From assembly GCA_965227215.1 (NCBI GenBank), contig OZ245729.1:3286001-3350000 (forward strand): a stretch of DNA of 64,000 nucleotides, written 5' to 3'. The translations under genes and the position numbers were made by a program. This DNA comes from Gracilimonas sp965227215 (GTDB lineage: Bacteria > Bacteroidota > Rhodothermia > Balneolales > Balneolaceae). Below, piece after piece: positions 35,426 through 42,934 of the stretch (positions are counted from its first letter, which is position 1; each line of letters starts with the position of its first letter). The notes under the pieces are model-generated. The model made no database searches and was not told the DNA's origin. It saw nothing but the letters and a program-made list of their open reading frames with translations.

Positions 35426-35631
35426 ATAAAAGTTCAAATTCAAATAATATTAGTAACATTTTTTTGGTTGGTATTTGCAAACTATTCTTTGGCTCAAAGT
35501 ATTCGCAAAGACTAAAAGAAATGACAGCAGATGAAAAAGTTGCTTATGTAGATGCGATATATCAATTACATCAAAATATTATTGTTGATTTAGCTAATTA
35601 TCATCAGCAACAGTTTAAGCCATTCAGATAA
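35426..35631 (+). pseudogene. broken copy of B (B2), start-codon loss and frameshift
   Basis: After an AGGAGG Shine-Dalgarno the expected ATG reads ATA (35426). The frame gives a signal peptide ending NYSLAQSIRKD, then TAA. Restoring one missing base at that point recovers YKEMTADEKVAYVDAIYQLH, parallel to B1, then VDLANYHQQQF, and then runs into direct-repeat copy 2. So the gene has two lesions and its 3' part was replaced at the repeat junction. Confidence 0.8.
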
Positions 35632-35682
35632 TGGACTGGGCCGGCTGGAAGTAAGCAGGTACATGAACACTGAATATTGAAT

Positions 35683-35734
35683 AAGGAACATTGAACTTTG
35701 AAGTTTTGCTTCGAAGTTTGGTGTTCCTTTTTTT
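35683..35734 (+). terminator. second copy of the GAA-heptamer terminator
   Basis: Identical in structure to 33966-34017 and now downstream of the A/B gene run, so it could end that transcript. Confidence 0.75.
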
Positions 35735-35809
35735 GTTGGTTCCAGCTGAGGCTCTGCCTCAAGAAGTAGCGAGTTCTGGACGGCCTATTATGGCATCCCA
35801 AGTTATTCT

Positions 35810-35855
35810 GAGGCGGAGCCTCCATAGCGGGGTTCCGCAGCGGAGCGGCGGAACC
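35810..35855 (+). repeat. double-hairpin dispersed repeat, second direct-repeat copy
   Basis: Same sequence as 34147-34192, carried along in direct-repeat copy 2. Confidence 0.7.
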
Positions 35856-35874
35856 AGTCCTGAATTACTTGCAG

Positions 35875-35895
35875 TCATTGGTCATTGGTCATTGG
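35875..35895 (+). repeat. three tandem TCATTGG heptamers
   Basis: Three exact 7-mers end 5 bp before the 3' end of the permease gene on the opposite strand. Another member of the word-repeat class. Confidence 0.75.
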
Positions 35896-35900
35896 TCGTA

Positions 35901-37595
35901 CTATTGCGTTTCCGATTTCCGGGATTTGGCGATGGTGCGGCTAATGATGATGACCGGAATAATGCCTACCAAAACAATCATTAAGGCTGCTCCTGCCGAT
36001 TCTGCCAATCGCTCATCAGAAGCATATCTGTAGACCTGAACTGCCAAGGTATCAAAGTTAAAGGGACGGACGATCAGGGTAGCGGGCAGTTCTTTCATCA
36101 CATCTACGAATACCAGTAATCCGGCGGTCAGTAATCCACCTGACATCATTGGGATGTGAACCTTTCTCAACATCTTACTGAACGTATAACCCATTCCACG
36201 GGCAGCCTCATCCATGTTTGGGGTGATTTTCTCCATGCTTGCTTCAACACCCCCAAATGAAACCGAAAGAAAGCGAACCAGGTAGGCGAACACCATCGCA
36301 AAGATGGTCCCACTAAGCAACAGACCGGTTGAAAAGCCCAGATTCTCCCTGAAGAAAGCATCCACGGAATTATCGAAAAGTCCGAAAGGGATTAGGACCC
36401 CAACAGCAATCACCGACCCGGGGATTGCATAACCGAGCGAACTGATTCGGTTAAACAATTTGACCGGTTTGGTTGGATTCAGTCGTGCCGAGTAAGCCAT
36501 GATAAGGGCAATGCCTACTGCAAGAAATCCGGTTATTGCAGAAACCGTAAAGGAATTGAAAGCGAGCTCAATAAATTCAAGATCAAGATGGCTCAGGTTA
36601 GAAAAGAACATTTCCAGAAGCAGTATTACCGGGAGGACGAATCCGGCTAAGACGGGTAGAAAACAAACCGTAAATGCCGTCCAGGATTTAATCCCCTTTA
36701 GCTTAAACCGGTTTAGTCGTTTGAAGCGACTGGAATTGGCTTTCTCGTTACTGATTTTATTTCGTGACCAGCGCTCCAGGATTAACAGGACTACAATAAA
36801 GCCCATCAAAAATGCAGCAAGCTGAGCTGCGGCCGGTCGTTCACCTAACCCGAACCAGGTTCGGTAAATACCGGTAGTAAAGGTCTGCACACCAAAATAC
36901 TGTACGGTTCCGAAGTCGTTCAGGGTTTCCATCAGGGCGAGGGCGAGTCCGGCAGCAATACCCGGACGTGCAACCGGCAAAGCCACCTTTAAGAAGCTTT
37001 GCCAGGTAGTATAACCCATTATGCGGCTGGCTTCGAGGAGAGAGGTTGATTGTTCCAGAAACGACGATCGCGCCAGCATATACACGTAGGGGTAGAACGC
37101 CAGCGACATAATCAGAATCGCACCTTCTATAGACCGTATGTTAGGGAACCAGTAGGCATCAATCCCCAAACCAAAAAGGTTACGAATGGTAGTTTGGAGT
37201 GGGCCGGCAATATCCAGAAAGTCGGTGTAGATATAAGCCATCAGGTAGGCCGGAATGGCGAAGGGAAGGATGGAAGCCCACTCGAATATCTTGCGTCCGG
37301 GAAACTCACACATGGTAATCAGCCAGGCTGATGATACCCCAATCACAATCACCCCGAATGAAACACCGAAAATGAGCAAAAGGGAGTTTTGGATATAGTC
37401 TCCCAGAACCGTTTCTGCCAGGTGACTCCAGATCTCACCCGAGGGAGTGAAAATGGAGAATATAACCGTGAGTATCGGAACGGAAATCAACAAAGCGATA
37501 ACCATGCTAAAGATGGTCCACTTGGGAGATTTCTGTCGGTTTTTGGAAGAATCCGGCCGCAAATTTTGAATAGTCGTATGTAGCGCTTTAAGCAT
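35901..37595 (-). CDS. ferric iron ABC transporter permease (FbpB type)
   Basis: 564-residue fused permease with two homologous six-helix halves. Each half carries an EAA loop that docks to the ATPase: EASRIMGYTTWQSFLKVALP in the first half and EAARGMGYTFSKMLRKVHIP in the second. This is the Fe(III)-specific FbpB/SfuB architecture and pairs with the binding protein at 32918-33937. The ATPase (FbpC) is not in the window. The gene reads towards the binding-protein gene, so the two are not one operon. Confidence 0.9.
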   Translation of the reverse strand: MLKALHTTIQNLRPDSSKNRQKSPKWTIFSMVIALLISVPILTVIFSIFTPSGEIWSHLAETVLGDYIQNSLLLIFGVSFGVIVIGVSSAWLITMCEFPGRKIFEWASILPFAIPAYLMAYIYTDFLDIAGPLQTTIRNLFGLGIDAYWFPNIRSIEGAILIMSLAFYPYVYMLARSSFLEQSTSLLEASRIMGYTTWQSFLKVALPVARPGIAAGLALALMETLNDFGTVQYFGVQTFTTGIYRTWFGLGERPAAAQLAAFLMGFIVVLLILERWSRNKISNEKANSSRFKRLNRFKLKGIKSWTAFTVCFLPVLAGFVLPVILLLEMFFSNLSHLDLEFIELAFNSFTVSAITGFLAVGIALIMAYSARLNPTKPVKLFNRISSLGYAIPGSVIAVGVLIPFGLFDNSVDAFFRENLGFSTGLLLSGTIFAMVFAYLVRFLSVSFGGVEASMEKITPNMDEAARGMGYTFSKMLRKVHIPMMSGGLLTAGLLVFVDVMKELPATLIVRPFNFDTLAVQVYRYASDERLAESAGAALMIVLVGIIPVIIISRTIAKSRKSETQ

Positions 37596-37614
37596 GCCTT
37601 AAGATACGCTTATC

Positions 37615-39066
37615 TTAGCTTTTATCAGATGAGATTCCGAATTCATTTTTGAGAACAGATTGGGCGGCGTTGTAACCACACATCCCGTGTACACCTCCGC
37701 CTGGTGGGGTTGAGGAGGAACAAATATACATCCCCTCAGCGGGTATTTTGTAAGGGTTCCATTTTAAAACAGGTCGGCCAAAAAGCTGTTTAAAGACCTG
37801 AGCTCCCCCATTAATATCACCACCCACATAATTGGGATTATAGTGTTCAAAACGTTGGGCTGTCATGGTATGCTTGGCAATGATGGTATCTTTAAAACCG
37901 GGAGCAAATCGCTCTACCTGGTTTTCAATTTCCATGGTCATATCTCTGGTGGAGCCGTTGGGTACATGACAATAAGCCCAGAGTGTGTGCTTGCCTTCAG
38001 GAGCCCGGGTATTATCAAATAAACTGGGCTGTGAAAGTAACACATAGGGTTTGTTGTGATGTCGGCCTTCCCATACTGCCTTTTCGCCTTCGGCTATCTC
38101 AGAAAAAGTACCTCCAAGATGAAGCGTTCCTGCTTTGCGGCATTCCTCATTAAGCCAGGGAACAGGTTCTGATAACGCCCAATCCACTTTGAAAGCACCT
38201 GGCCCGTATTCATATCTTCTGAGTTGGTCCCGGTACTTTTGAGGTAGATGATTAAAGGCAATATCCACAATTTGGTGCGGAGTTAAATCAAAGAGAATGC
38301 TTTTAGAAGAAGGGATATCAGATAATGATGATACTTCTTTATTCGTCTGTATTTTCCCGCCTTGTTTTTTGAAAAGGTTAGCCAGCGCGTTGGTTACCGA
38401 AGCCGATCCACCTTTTGCTATGGGCCAGCCTACCGAATGTGCTGAACTTCCAAGAACCAATCCAAATGAAGAGCTAAAGGCCTTTTCAAGTGGAATAATA
38501 CTGTGAGCTGCACAGCCAGCGAACAAGGCTTTGGCTTTGGCCGACTTGAACAAGGAATCGGTGAGGTGTTTTGCTGAAAACTGACCATACCAACCAAAAC
38601 GTGCCATTAAAAGCGGATGTTTAGGGATTCTCAGTGTTCCGAAAATATCCTCAGAGAGATAATTCCAGTGATCAACGAATTCGCTAAAAAGCTTTGTGTA
38701 ATTCTTTAGATCAGTTTCTAAAGAAGCTGCTGTTTTTTCTAAAGAACGATAACAGACCGCTGCTTCTCCATCCGGTAGTGGGTGTGCGTAAGGAACTTCG
38801 GGGTGAATGAATTCAAGACCGTGCTCTTTCAGATTCAGGGTATTGAGAAAGGGAGAGCCGGCTGTTGTAGGCAGAACCGCTGCACAAATATCATGAATAA
38901 AACCCGGTTCGGTGACTTCCTGCGTTCGGGTTCCACCACCGATGGTCGGTTTGGCTTCCAAAACCAACACCTTCAATCCTTCCTGCGAAAGCCGAACGGC
39001 GGCACTCAGTCCATTCGGACCTGAACCGACAATAACGGCATCATATTCTGGATTGGATGTATTCAA
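37615..39066 (-). CDS. NAD(P)/FAD-dependent oxidoreductase, phytoene-desaturase/PYROXD2-like
   Basis: 483-residue flavoprotein. The N-terminal dinucleotide-binding motif is AVIVGSGPNGLSAAVRLSQEG, followed by VLEAKPTIGGGTRT, the CrtI/amine-oxidase superfamily signature. The C-terminal SSSTPPGGGVHGMCGYNAA is the FAD-contacting end typical of the CrtI-like/PYROXD2 branch. The start is TTG at 39066, 2 bp after the stop of the subtilase gene, consistent with coupled translation. Substrate unknown: carotenoid chemistry is possible, but the branch includes many uncharacterised oxidoreductases. Confidence 0.82.
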   Translation of the reverse strand: MNTSNPEYDAVIVGSGPNGLSAAVRLSQEGLKVLVLEAKPTIGGGTRTQEVTEPGFIHDICAAVLPTTAGSPFLNTLNLKEHGLEFIHPEVPYAHPLPDGEAAVCYRSLEKTAASLETDLKNYTKLFSEFVDHWNYLSEDIFGTLRIPKHPLLMARFGWYGQFSAKHLTDSLFKSAKAKALFAGCAAHSIIPLEKAFSSSFGLVLGSSAHSVGWPIAKGGSASVTNALANLFKKQGGKIQTNKEVSSLSDIPSSKSILFDLTPHQIVDIAFNHLPQKYRDQLRRYEYGPGAFKVDWALSEPVPWLNEECRKAGTLHLGGTFSEIAEGEKAVWEGRHHNKPYVLLSQPSLFDNTRAPEGKHTLWAYCHVPNGSTRDMTMEIENQVERFAPGFKDTIIAKHTMTAQRFEHYNPNYVGGDINGGAQVFKQLFGRPVLKWNPYKIPAEGMYICSSSTPPGGGVHGMCGYNAAQSVLKNEFGISSDKS

Positions 39067-39068
39067 GG

Positions 39069-40745
39069 TTACGGGTTTGCTTGTTCCTCAGCCATTTTTA
39101 AAGCATCATAGGCATTAATAATACCACCGGTCGCGGAAAGCTCAGAGAAGTGAATAGGCTCATCAGTTCCGGGCTTGTACACCACCTGATCTACTTTGGT
39201 AACGGTTTTCAGTATGATATCCTTTACCTCTGTGGCCGTTAATTCCGGGTAGTAGGACATGATTAGTGCTGCAACACCGGCAACCACCGGAGAGGCCATA
39301 CTGGTTCCGCTTTCCATCTTATATTCGTCATCGGGGTATGTGGAGAAGACATCAACGCCGGGGGCAAAAAGATCTACCGTTTCCTTTCCATAATTGCTGA
39401 AGCTGGCGACCAGTGTTGAGTCAGATTCCCAGGAAGTAGCTCCCACACTTAGGTAGTTTTTAGCGAAACCACCATTTTCATAAAATCGGGTGGGGTAAGA
39501 GTCGGTGCTGTCTACATTATCGCTGCCATTACCGGAGCCTGAAATCATCAGAACTCCCATACTGTCAGCAAATTGGATGGCATCATCCACATAAAATTTT
39601 TGAGGGGAATATCCTTTTCCAAAGCTCATATTAATAACATCAGCTCCGTTCTCGGCAGCGTAACGGATGGCGTTTGCCACATCTTTATCACGCTCATCAC
39701 CGTCCGGCACAGTGCGTACAATCATCAATTCGATATCTGCAATACCCATTGCTCCCAGGTTGTTATCCCGAATGGCGCCAACGATCCCTGCAACGTGCGT
39801 ACCATGCTCGCTGCTCGGGCCGATTACATCATTGTTGCCATAAAAGCGGTTGCTGAGATCATCATAGTCATCACCAACAATGTCCCGCGGATCAAAATCA
39901 GGATTCAGCCCATAGTTAGCCAAGCCCTGCACATGCTCATAATAATCTTCGAGACCCTGAATATCTGATTCAGTGGCACCATTACTTTTCAGATAATTCA
40001 TAATCTGCTTGGCCTGCTGAACTTGCTGAGAATCGCTGGACTTGATCTTCAGATCTTCAGCACTTAACGAATCGATGTTGGATACACTCAGTGCCTGCTT
40101 GGCAAACATAATGGCTTGTCGGGACTGTCCAACTTGGGTCAGTTCACGTTGGTTTTGCTCTTTCCGACGTTCAAATGCAGCTTTAATTTCTTTATAGTAT
40201 TCAAACTCTTTCCGGTTTTCTTCCGCGACAGAGTCTTCATTCATTCCCTCATATTTCTCACTTAGTTTAGCGTAAAGCCGTGTAACCTCGTACGTGTCTT
40301 TATCAATATGTGTACTGTCGGGGCCACCGATGAAGTTCCATCCATATATATCATCCACATATCCGTTTCCGTCATCGTCAGTGTTGTTACCCGGAATTTC
40401 ATCTTCGTTCACCCACACATTCTCCTTCAGATCTTCATGATCAATGTCGGTGCCCGAGTCAATGATGGCCACAATCACTTTTTGTTTTGGTGATTTTCCG
40501 GCCAGTAAATCTGTATATGCGTGTTCTACACCGGTTCCATAATAAGGAGCAGCATCAGCGGGAGTGAGGTGCCATGTTTCCGTGGCTTTGATTTCTTCGG
40601 CTTCCGATTCCGCTTCAGAAACCATTTCTGTCTCGGTTTCTTTTTTACCTGATGATTCGGTTTCCGTGGTTGATTTGGTTCCGGCACAGCTCACAGTGAA
40701 GAGGGTGACGAATAGAAGAGTGAAGAGCTTAAATGTGGGCTTCAT
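39069..40745 (-). CDS. subtilisin-family (S8) serine protease lipoprotein
   Basis: 558 residues. A lipoprotein signal with lipobox TVSC (Cys20) is followed by a Glu/Thr-rich linker and the S8 domain with Asp96 (IIDSGTD), His314 (HGTHVAG), oxyanion Asn406 and Ser482 (SGTSMASP). The distance between Asp and His is unusually large because a charged, probably helical insert occupies about residues 150-290. Expected to be anchored to a membrane facing the periplasm or surface. Confidence 0.9.
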   Translation of the reverse strand: MKPTFKLFTLLFVTLFTVSCAGTKSTTETESSGKKETETEMVSEAESEAEEIKATETWHLTPADAAPYYGTGVEHAYTDLLAGKSPKQKVIVAIIDSGTDIDHEDLKENVWVNEDEIPGNNTDDDGNGYVDDIYGWNFIGGPDSTHIDKDTYEVTRLYAKLSEKYEGMNEDSVAEENRKEFEYYKEIKAAFERRKEQNQRELTQVGQSRQAIMFAKQALSVSNIDSLSAEDLKIKSSDSQQVQQAKQIMNYLKSNGATESDIQGLEDYYEHVQGLANYGLNPDFDPRDIVGDDYDDLSNRFYGNNDVIGPSSEHGTHVAGIVGAIRDNNLGAMGIADIELMIVRTVPDGDERDKDVANAIRYAAENGADVINMSFGKGYSPQKFYVDDAIQFADSMGVLMISGSGNGSDNVDSTDSYPTRFYENGGFAKNYLSVGATSWESDSTLVASFSNYGKETVDLFAPGVDVFSTYPDDEYKMESGTSMASPVVAGVAALIMSYYPELTATEVKDIILKTVTKVDQVVYKPGTDEPIHFSELSATGGIINAYDALKMAEEQANP

Positions 40746-40785
40746 AAAAATTTGCTGTAGATAATGATGTTTGGATTAATAACGA

Positions 40786-41925
40786 TCAGGAACTCTTTTT
40801 CATTCTCAGGATCAGAGAATCGGCAAGCACCGTTGATCCGATAATAAACGTCAATACCATGATACTCGCAACAGGTTCCCAGATAATGAAACCACCGAAA
40901 GTTCCCAGCACAGCTCCCAGATACTGAATATATCGGAGCTGATCGTTACTGGCATTTTTGATCAACTTTTCGAGTTTCTTTTCATCGTACTGCCGAAGAT
41001 TATCTTCGACTAAGGCATGAACGTCAAGTTGGTTAATGAGTTTATACAGCAGGTTGGTGACCATTTCTTCAATCACCGTGCCGTGTTCATCCAGCTTGTC
41101 GGGAAGGTCGTCCAAGAACACATCCATTTTATTGAGCCCGTTTTCGATGCCGGTAGGGAGTTTAACCAGTGCGCTTTCCACCAGATCCTGCATTTCACGT
41201 CCTTTTAGAAAACTGTAGGCTTTGATGGCTACTTTTTCGAAGGAATTCTCGTCAATGGCATCATCAATTTGCTGAATCAGTTTCTTGGCGATGGATGAAC
41301 GTACTTCCGGGTCGGCGATCATTTCATCCACATAACTGACAACCAGAGCCTTCAGGTTTTCTCTGAACTCGGGATCATCAATAATATTACGAACGTAAAT
41401 GGTGGCCTTTTCACGATACTTGCTGATGGCTTGAGATTCGTGAATTTTTCGCTTGATGATATCCGGGTTAATCAGGTCTTCCGATACAGCACGAGCCAGC
41501 CGATAAGCAATACGGTCTTTCTGTGCGGGAACAAGTCCCTGACCTAGAATGGGACGTTTGTGTGTAGGTCTGAATAACATGGTAATAGCCAGCCAGTTGG
41601 TCAAAAAACCGATAAGCCCGCTAATGCTAAGGATGCGCAAAAGTCCGTCAAAAGAAAAAGTGTGGCCAAAGAGTACGGCCGACATCCCGTTGAAATCCCA
41701 GAAAAAAGAAGTAATGAAAACTCCCAAAAGAAAATAAGGGACAACAAATAGCAGATTCATTAACCACCGGTGTTCGGTCACTTTTTTAGGGGGGATGGCA
41801 AGTTCGCCCTTTTGGTCGGGCGGGGTAGAATGTTTATCAACCTGCGTGCGGATGAGCTCCCAAAGCCGGGATCCGTATTGCTTGCTCCGCTCTTTTATAA
41901 TGTCTGTATTGTCCTGTTTTTTCAT
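40786..41925 (-). CDS. DUF445 family membrane protein
   Basis: 379 residues. Two N-terminal helices (about 50-75 and 88-115) contain the family motif GLIGFLTNWLAITMLFRPTHKRPILGQGLVPAQKDRIA-like region (about 95-135). A long amphipathic helical middle follows, with a C-terminal membrane hairpin (YLGAVLGTFGGFIIWEPVASIMVLTFIIGS). The family is widespread and of unknown function. It has a highly charged N-terminal cytoplasmic tail. Confidence 0.85.
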   Translation of the reverse strand: MKKQDNTDIIKERSKQYGSRLWELIRTQVDKHSTPPDQKGELAIPPKKVTEHRWLMNLLFVVPYFLLGVFITSFFWDFNGMSAVLFGHTFSFDGLLRILSISGLIGFLTNWLAITMLFRPTHKRPILGQGLVPAQKDRIAYRLARAVSEDLINPDIIKRKIHESQAISKYREKATIYVRNIIDDPEFRENLKALVVSYVDEMIADPEVRSSIAKKLIQQIDDAIDENSFEKVAIKAYSFLKGREMQDLVESALVKLPTGIENGLNKMDVFLDDLPDKLDEHGTVIEEMVTNLLYKLINQLDVHALVEDNLRQYDEKKLEKLIKNASNDQLRYIQYLGAVLGTFGGFIIWEPVASIMVLTFIIGSTVLADSLILRMKKSS

Positions 41926-41958
41926 CCGTAATTTTGGACTGATGTACGCAGAAATTAC

Positions 41959-42417
41959 CTATTTGTTGGCTTCAGCGAGGGCTAAATATTTATTTTCAAG
42001 CACCGTCATGGCTTCTTTTTCCTGATCTGAAGAATCTTCGTAACCAATCAAGTGAAGCAGCCCGTGAATAAATATACGTTGAAACTCTCTTTCCACCGGT
42101 TCCTTGAATTCAGCTGATTGTTCAATGATTCTGGGAGCACAACAAAAAAGAGTCCCTTCAATCGTTTCATTGCCTTCCGAATCGGATTCATCGTCGTACC
42201 GGAAAGAAATAATATCGGTCACGTAATACCGGTTCAGATGCTCTTTGTTGATACGCACAATTTCCTGCTCACTCACAAAAACAAGTTCAACCAGAGAGAA
42301 AGCAGCATTTTCTTTATCAGAAATTATCTGCAGAATAGATTCGGCTTTTGCCTGACTTAACGGAACCTTCTCATCGCTTTCATTAAAAACTTGAAGGATA
42401 GAAGAATCGGTTTTCAA
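41959..42417 (-). CDS. ybeY: endoribonuclease YbeY
   Basis: About 152-residue metal-dependent RNase for 16S rRNA 3' maturation and ribosome quality control. The active-site motif is HGLLHLIGYEDSS: the first two histidines are present, but the third ligand of the classical HGxLHLxGYDH motif is not His. The same Asp-for-His change is usual in Bacteroidota homologues. TTG at 42417 is chosen because the longer frame to GTG 42480 would overlap the upstream gene by 53 bp and adds a low-complexity Ser/Pro leader. It starts 10 bp after the upstream stop. Confidence 0.87.
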   Translation of the reverse strand: MKTDSSILQVFNESDEKVPLSQAKAESILQIISDKENAAFSLVELVFVSEQEIVRINKEHLNRYYVTDIISFRYDDESDSEGNETIEGTLFCCAPRIIEQSAEFKEPVEREFQRIFIHGLLHLIGYEDSSDQEKEAMTVLENKYLALAEANK

Positions 42418-42427
42418 GACGTTGGTT

Positions 42428-42874
42428 TTAGAAGGTGAAATCGTCGTCCATCGACTCAGTGAGGGAGAGGGCGATGCCACACATCATCAGATCTTCGGGA
42501 AGCTGAGTGAAGTCGCCACTTAGTATAGAGTGATCCACATTAGCATATAAACTACAGCCGGCCGTTTTCTCAACAATAAGTCCTGAGGTCTTTTCGCCGG
42601 ATTTCCCAAAAAAGGTAACCTGCTGAAGCATCTCACTGGCTACAAAAGCCGTGCAATTGTGAAGCTGAAGGAATGTGTTGTAAGCATATACAGATACCAT
42701 ATTCATCTGTTCGTCATTCACATCCAGCCCGAGATGGATTTCAAGGGCCAGTTTTCGAGGCTCTTCCTCGCTTTTTACTTCAAACCTGAACACGTCATTA
42801 CCAAGGGGCTTTGGCTTGGTTCCCAAAACTTTTCCGATGGCATCAATATTTTCTTTTGTAAACTGGTGAATCAT
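42428..42874 (-). CDS. conserved-looking cytoplasmic protein of unknown function
   Basis: 148 residues without signal or membrane segment. It has a mixed alpha/beta pattern with MIHQFTKENIDAIGKVLG at the start, ALEIHLGLDVNDEQMNMVSVYAY in the middle and a Met/Asp-rich C-terminus. No family recognised. Tight linkage to ybeY (10 bp to its inferred start) suggests co-expression. Confidence 0.68.
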   Translation of the reverse strand: MIHQFTKENIDAIGKVLGTKPKPLGNDVFRFEVKSEEEPRKLALEIHLGLDVNDEQMNMVSVYAYNTFLQLHNCTAFVASEMLQQVTFFGKSGEKTSGLIVEKTAGCSLYANVDHSILSGDFTQLPEDLMMCGIALSLTESMDDDFTF

Positions 42875-42934
42875 AGCTGGCTCATTAATTGTCCCGAAAT
42901 ATACGGCACCTTCTCATAAGTTTAAATGAAAGAG

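Larger units (their letters stand above)
35617..35861 (+). repeat. long direct repeat, copy 2
   Basis: 245 bp matching 33900-34198 apart from four substitutions and the 54-bp gap. It contains a second copy of the last codons and stop of the iron-binding-protein gene without the rest of that gene. This is the right boundary of the insert; unique sequence resumes at 35862, 40 bp before the permease stop. Confidence 0.95.

Noticed and set aside
35691..35984. 97-codon plus-strand ORF across direct-repeat copy 2 into the permease gene
   Set aside because: Starts in the terminator repeat and ends antisense to the permease gene; the translation has no domain-like character.
42418..42480. Longer YbeY N-terminus from GTG 42480
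   Set aside because: 53-bp overlap with the upstream gene and a low-complexity leader absent from the family.
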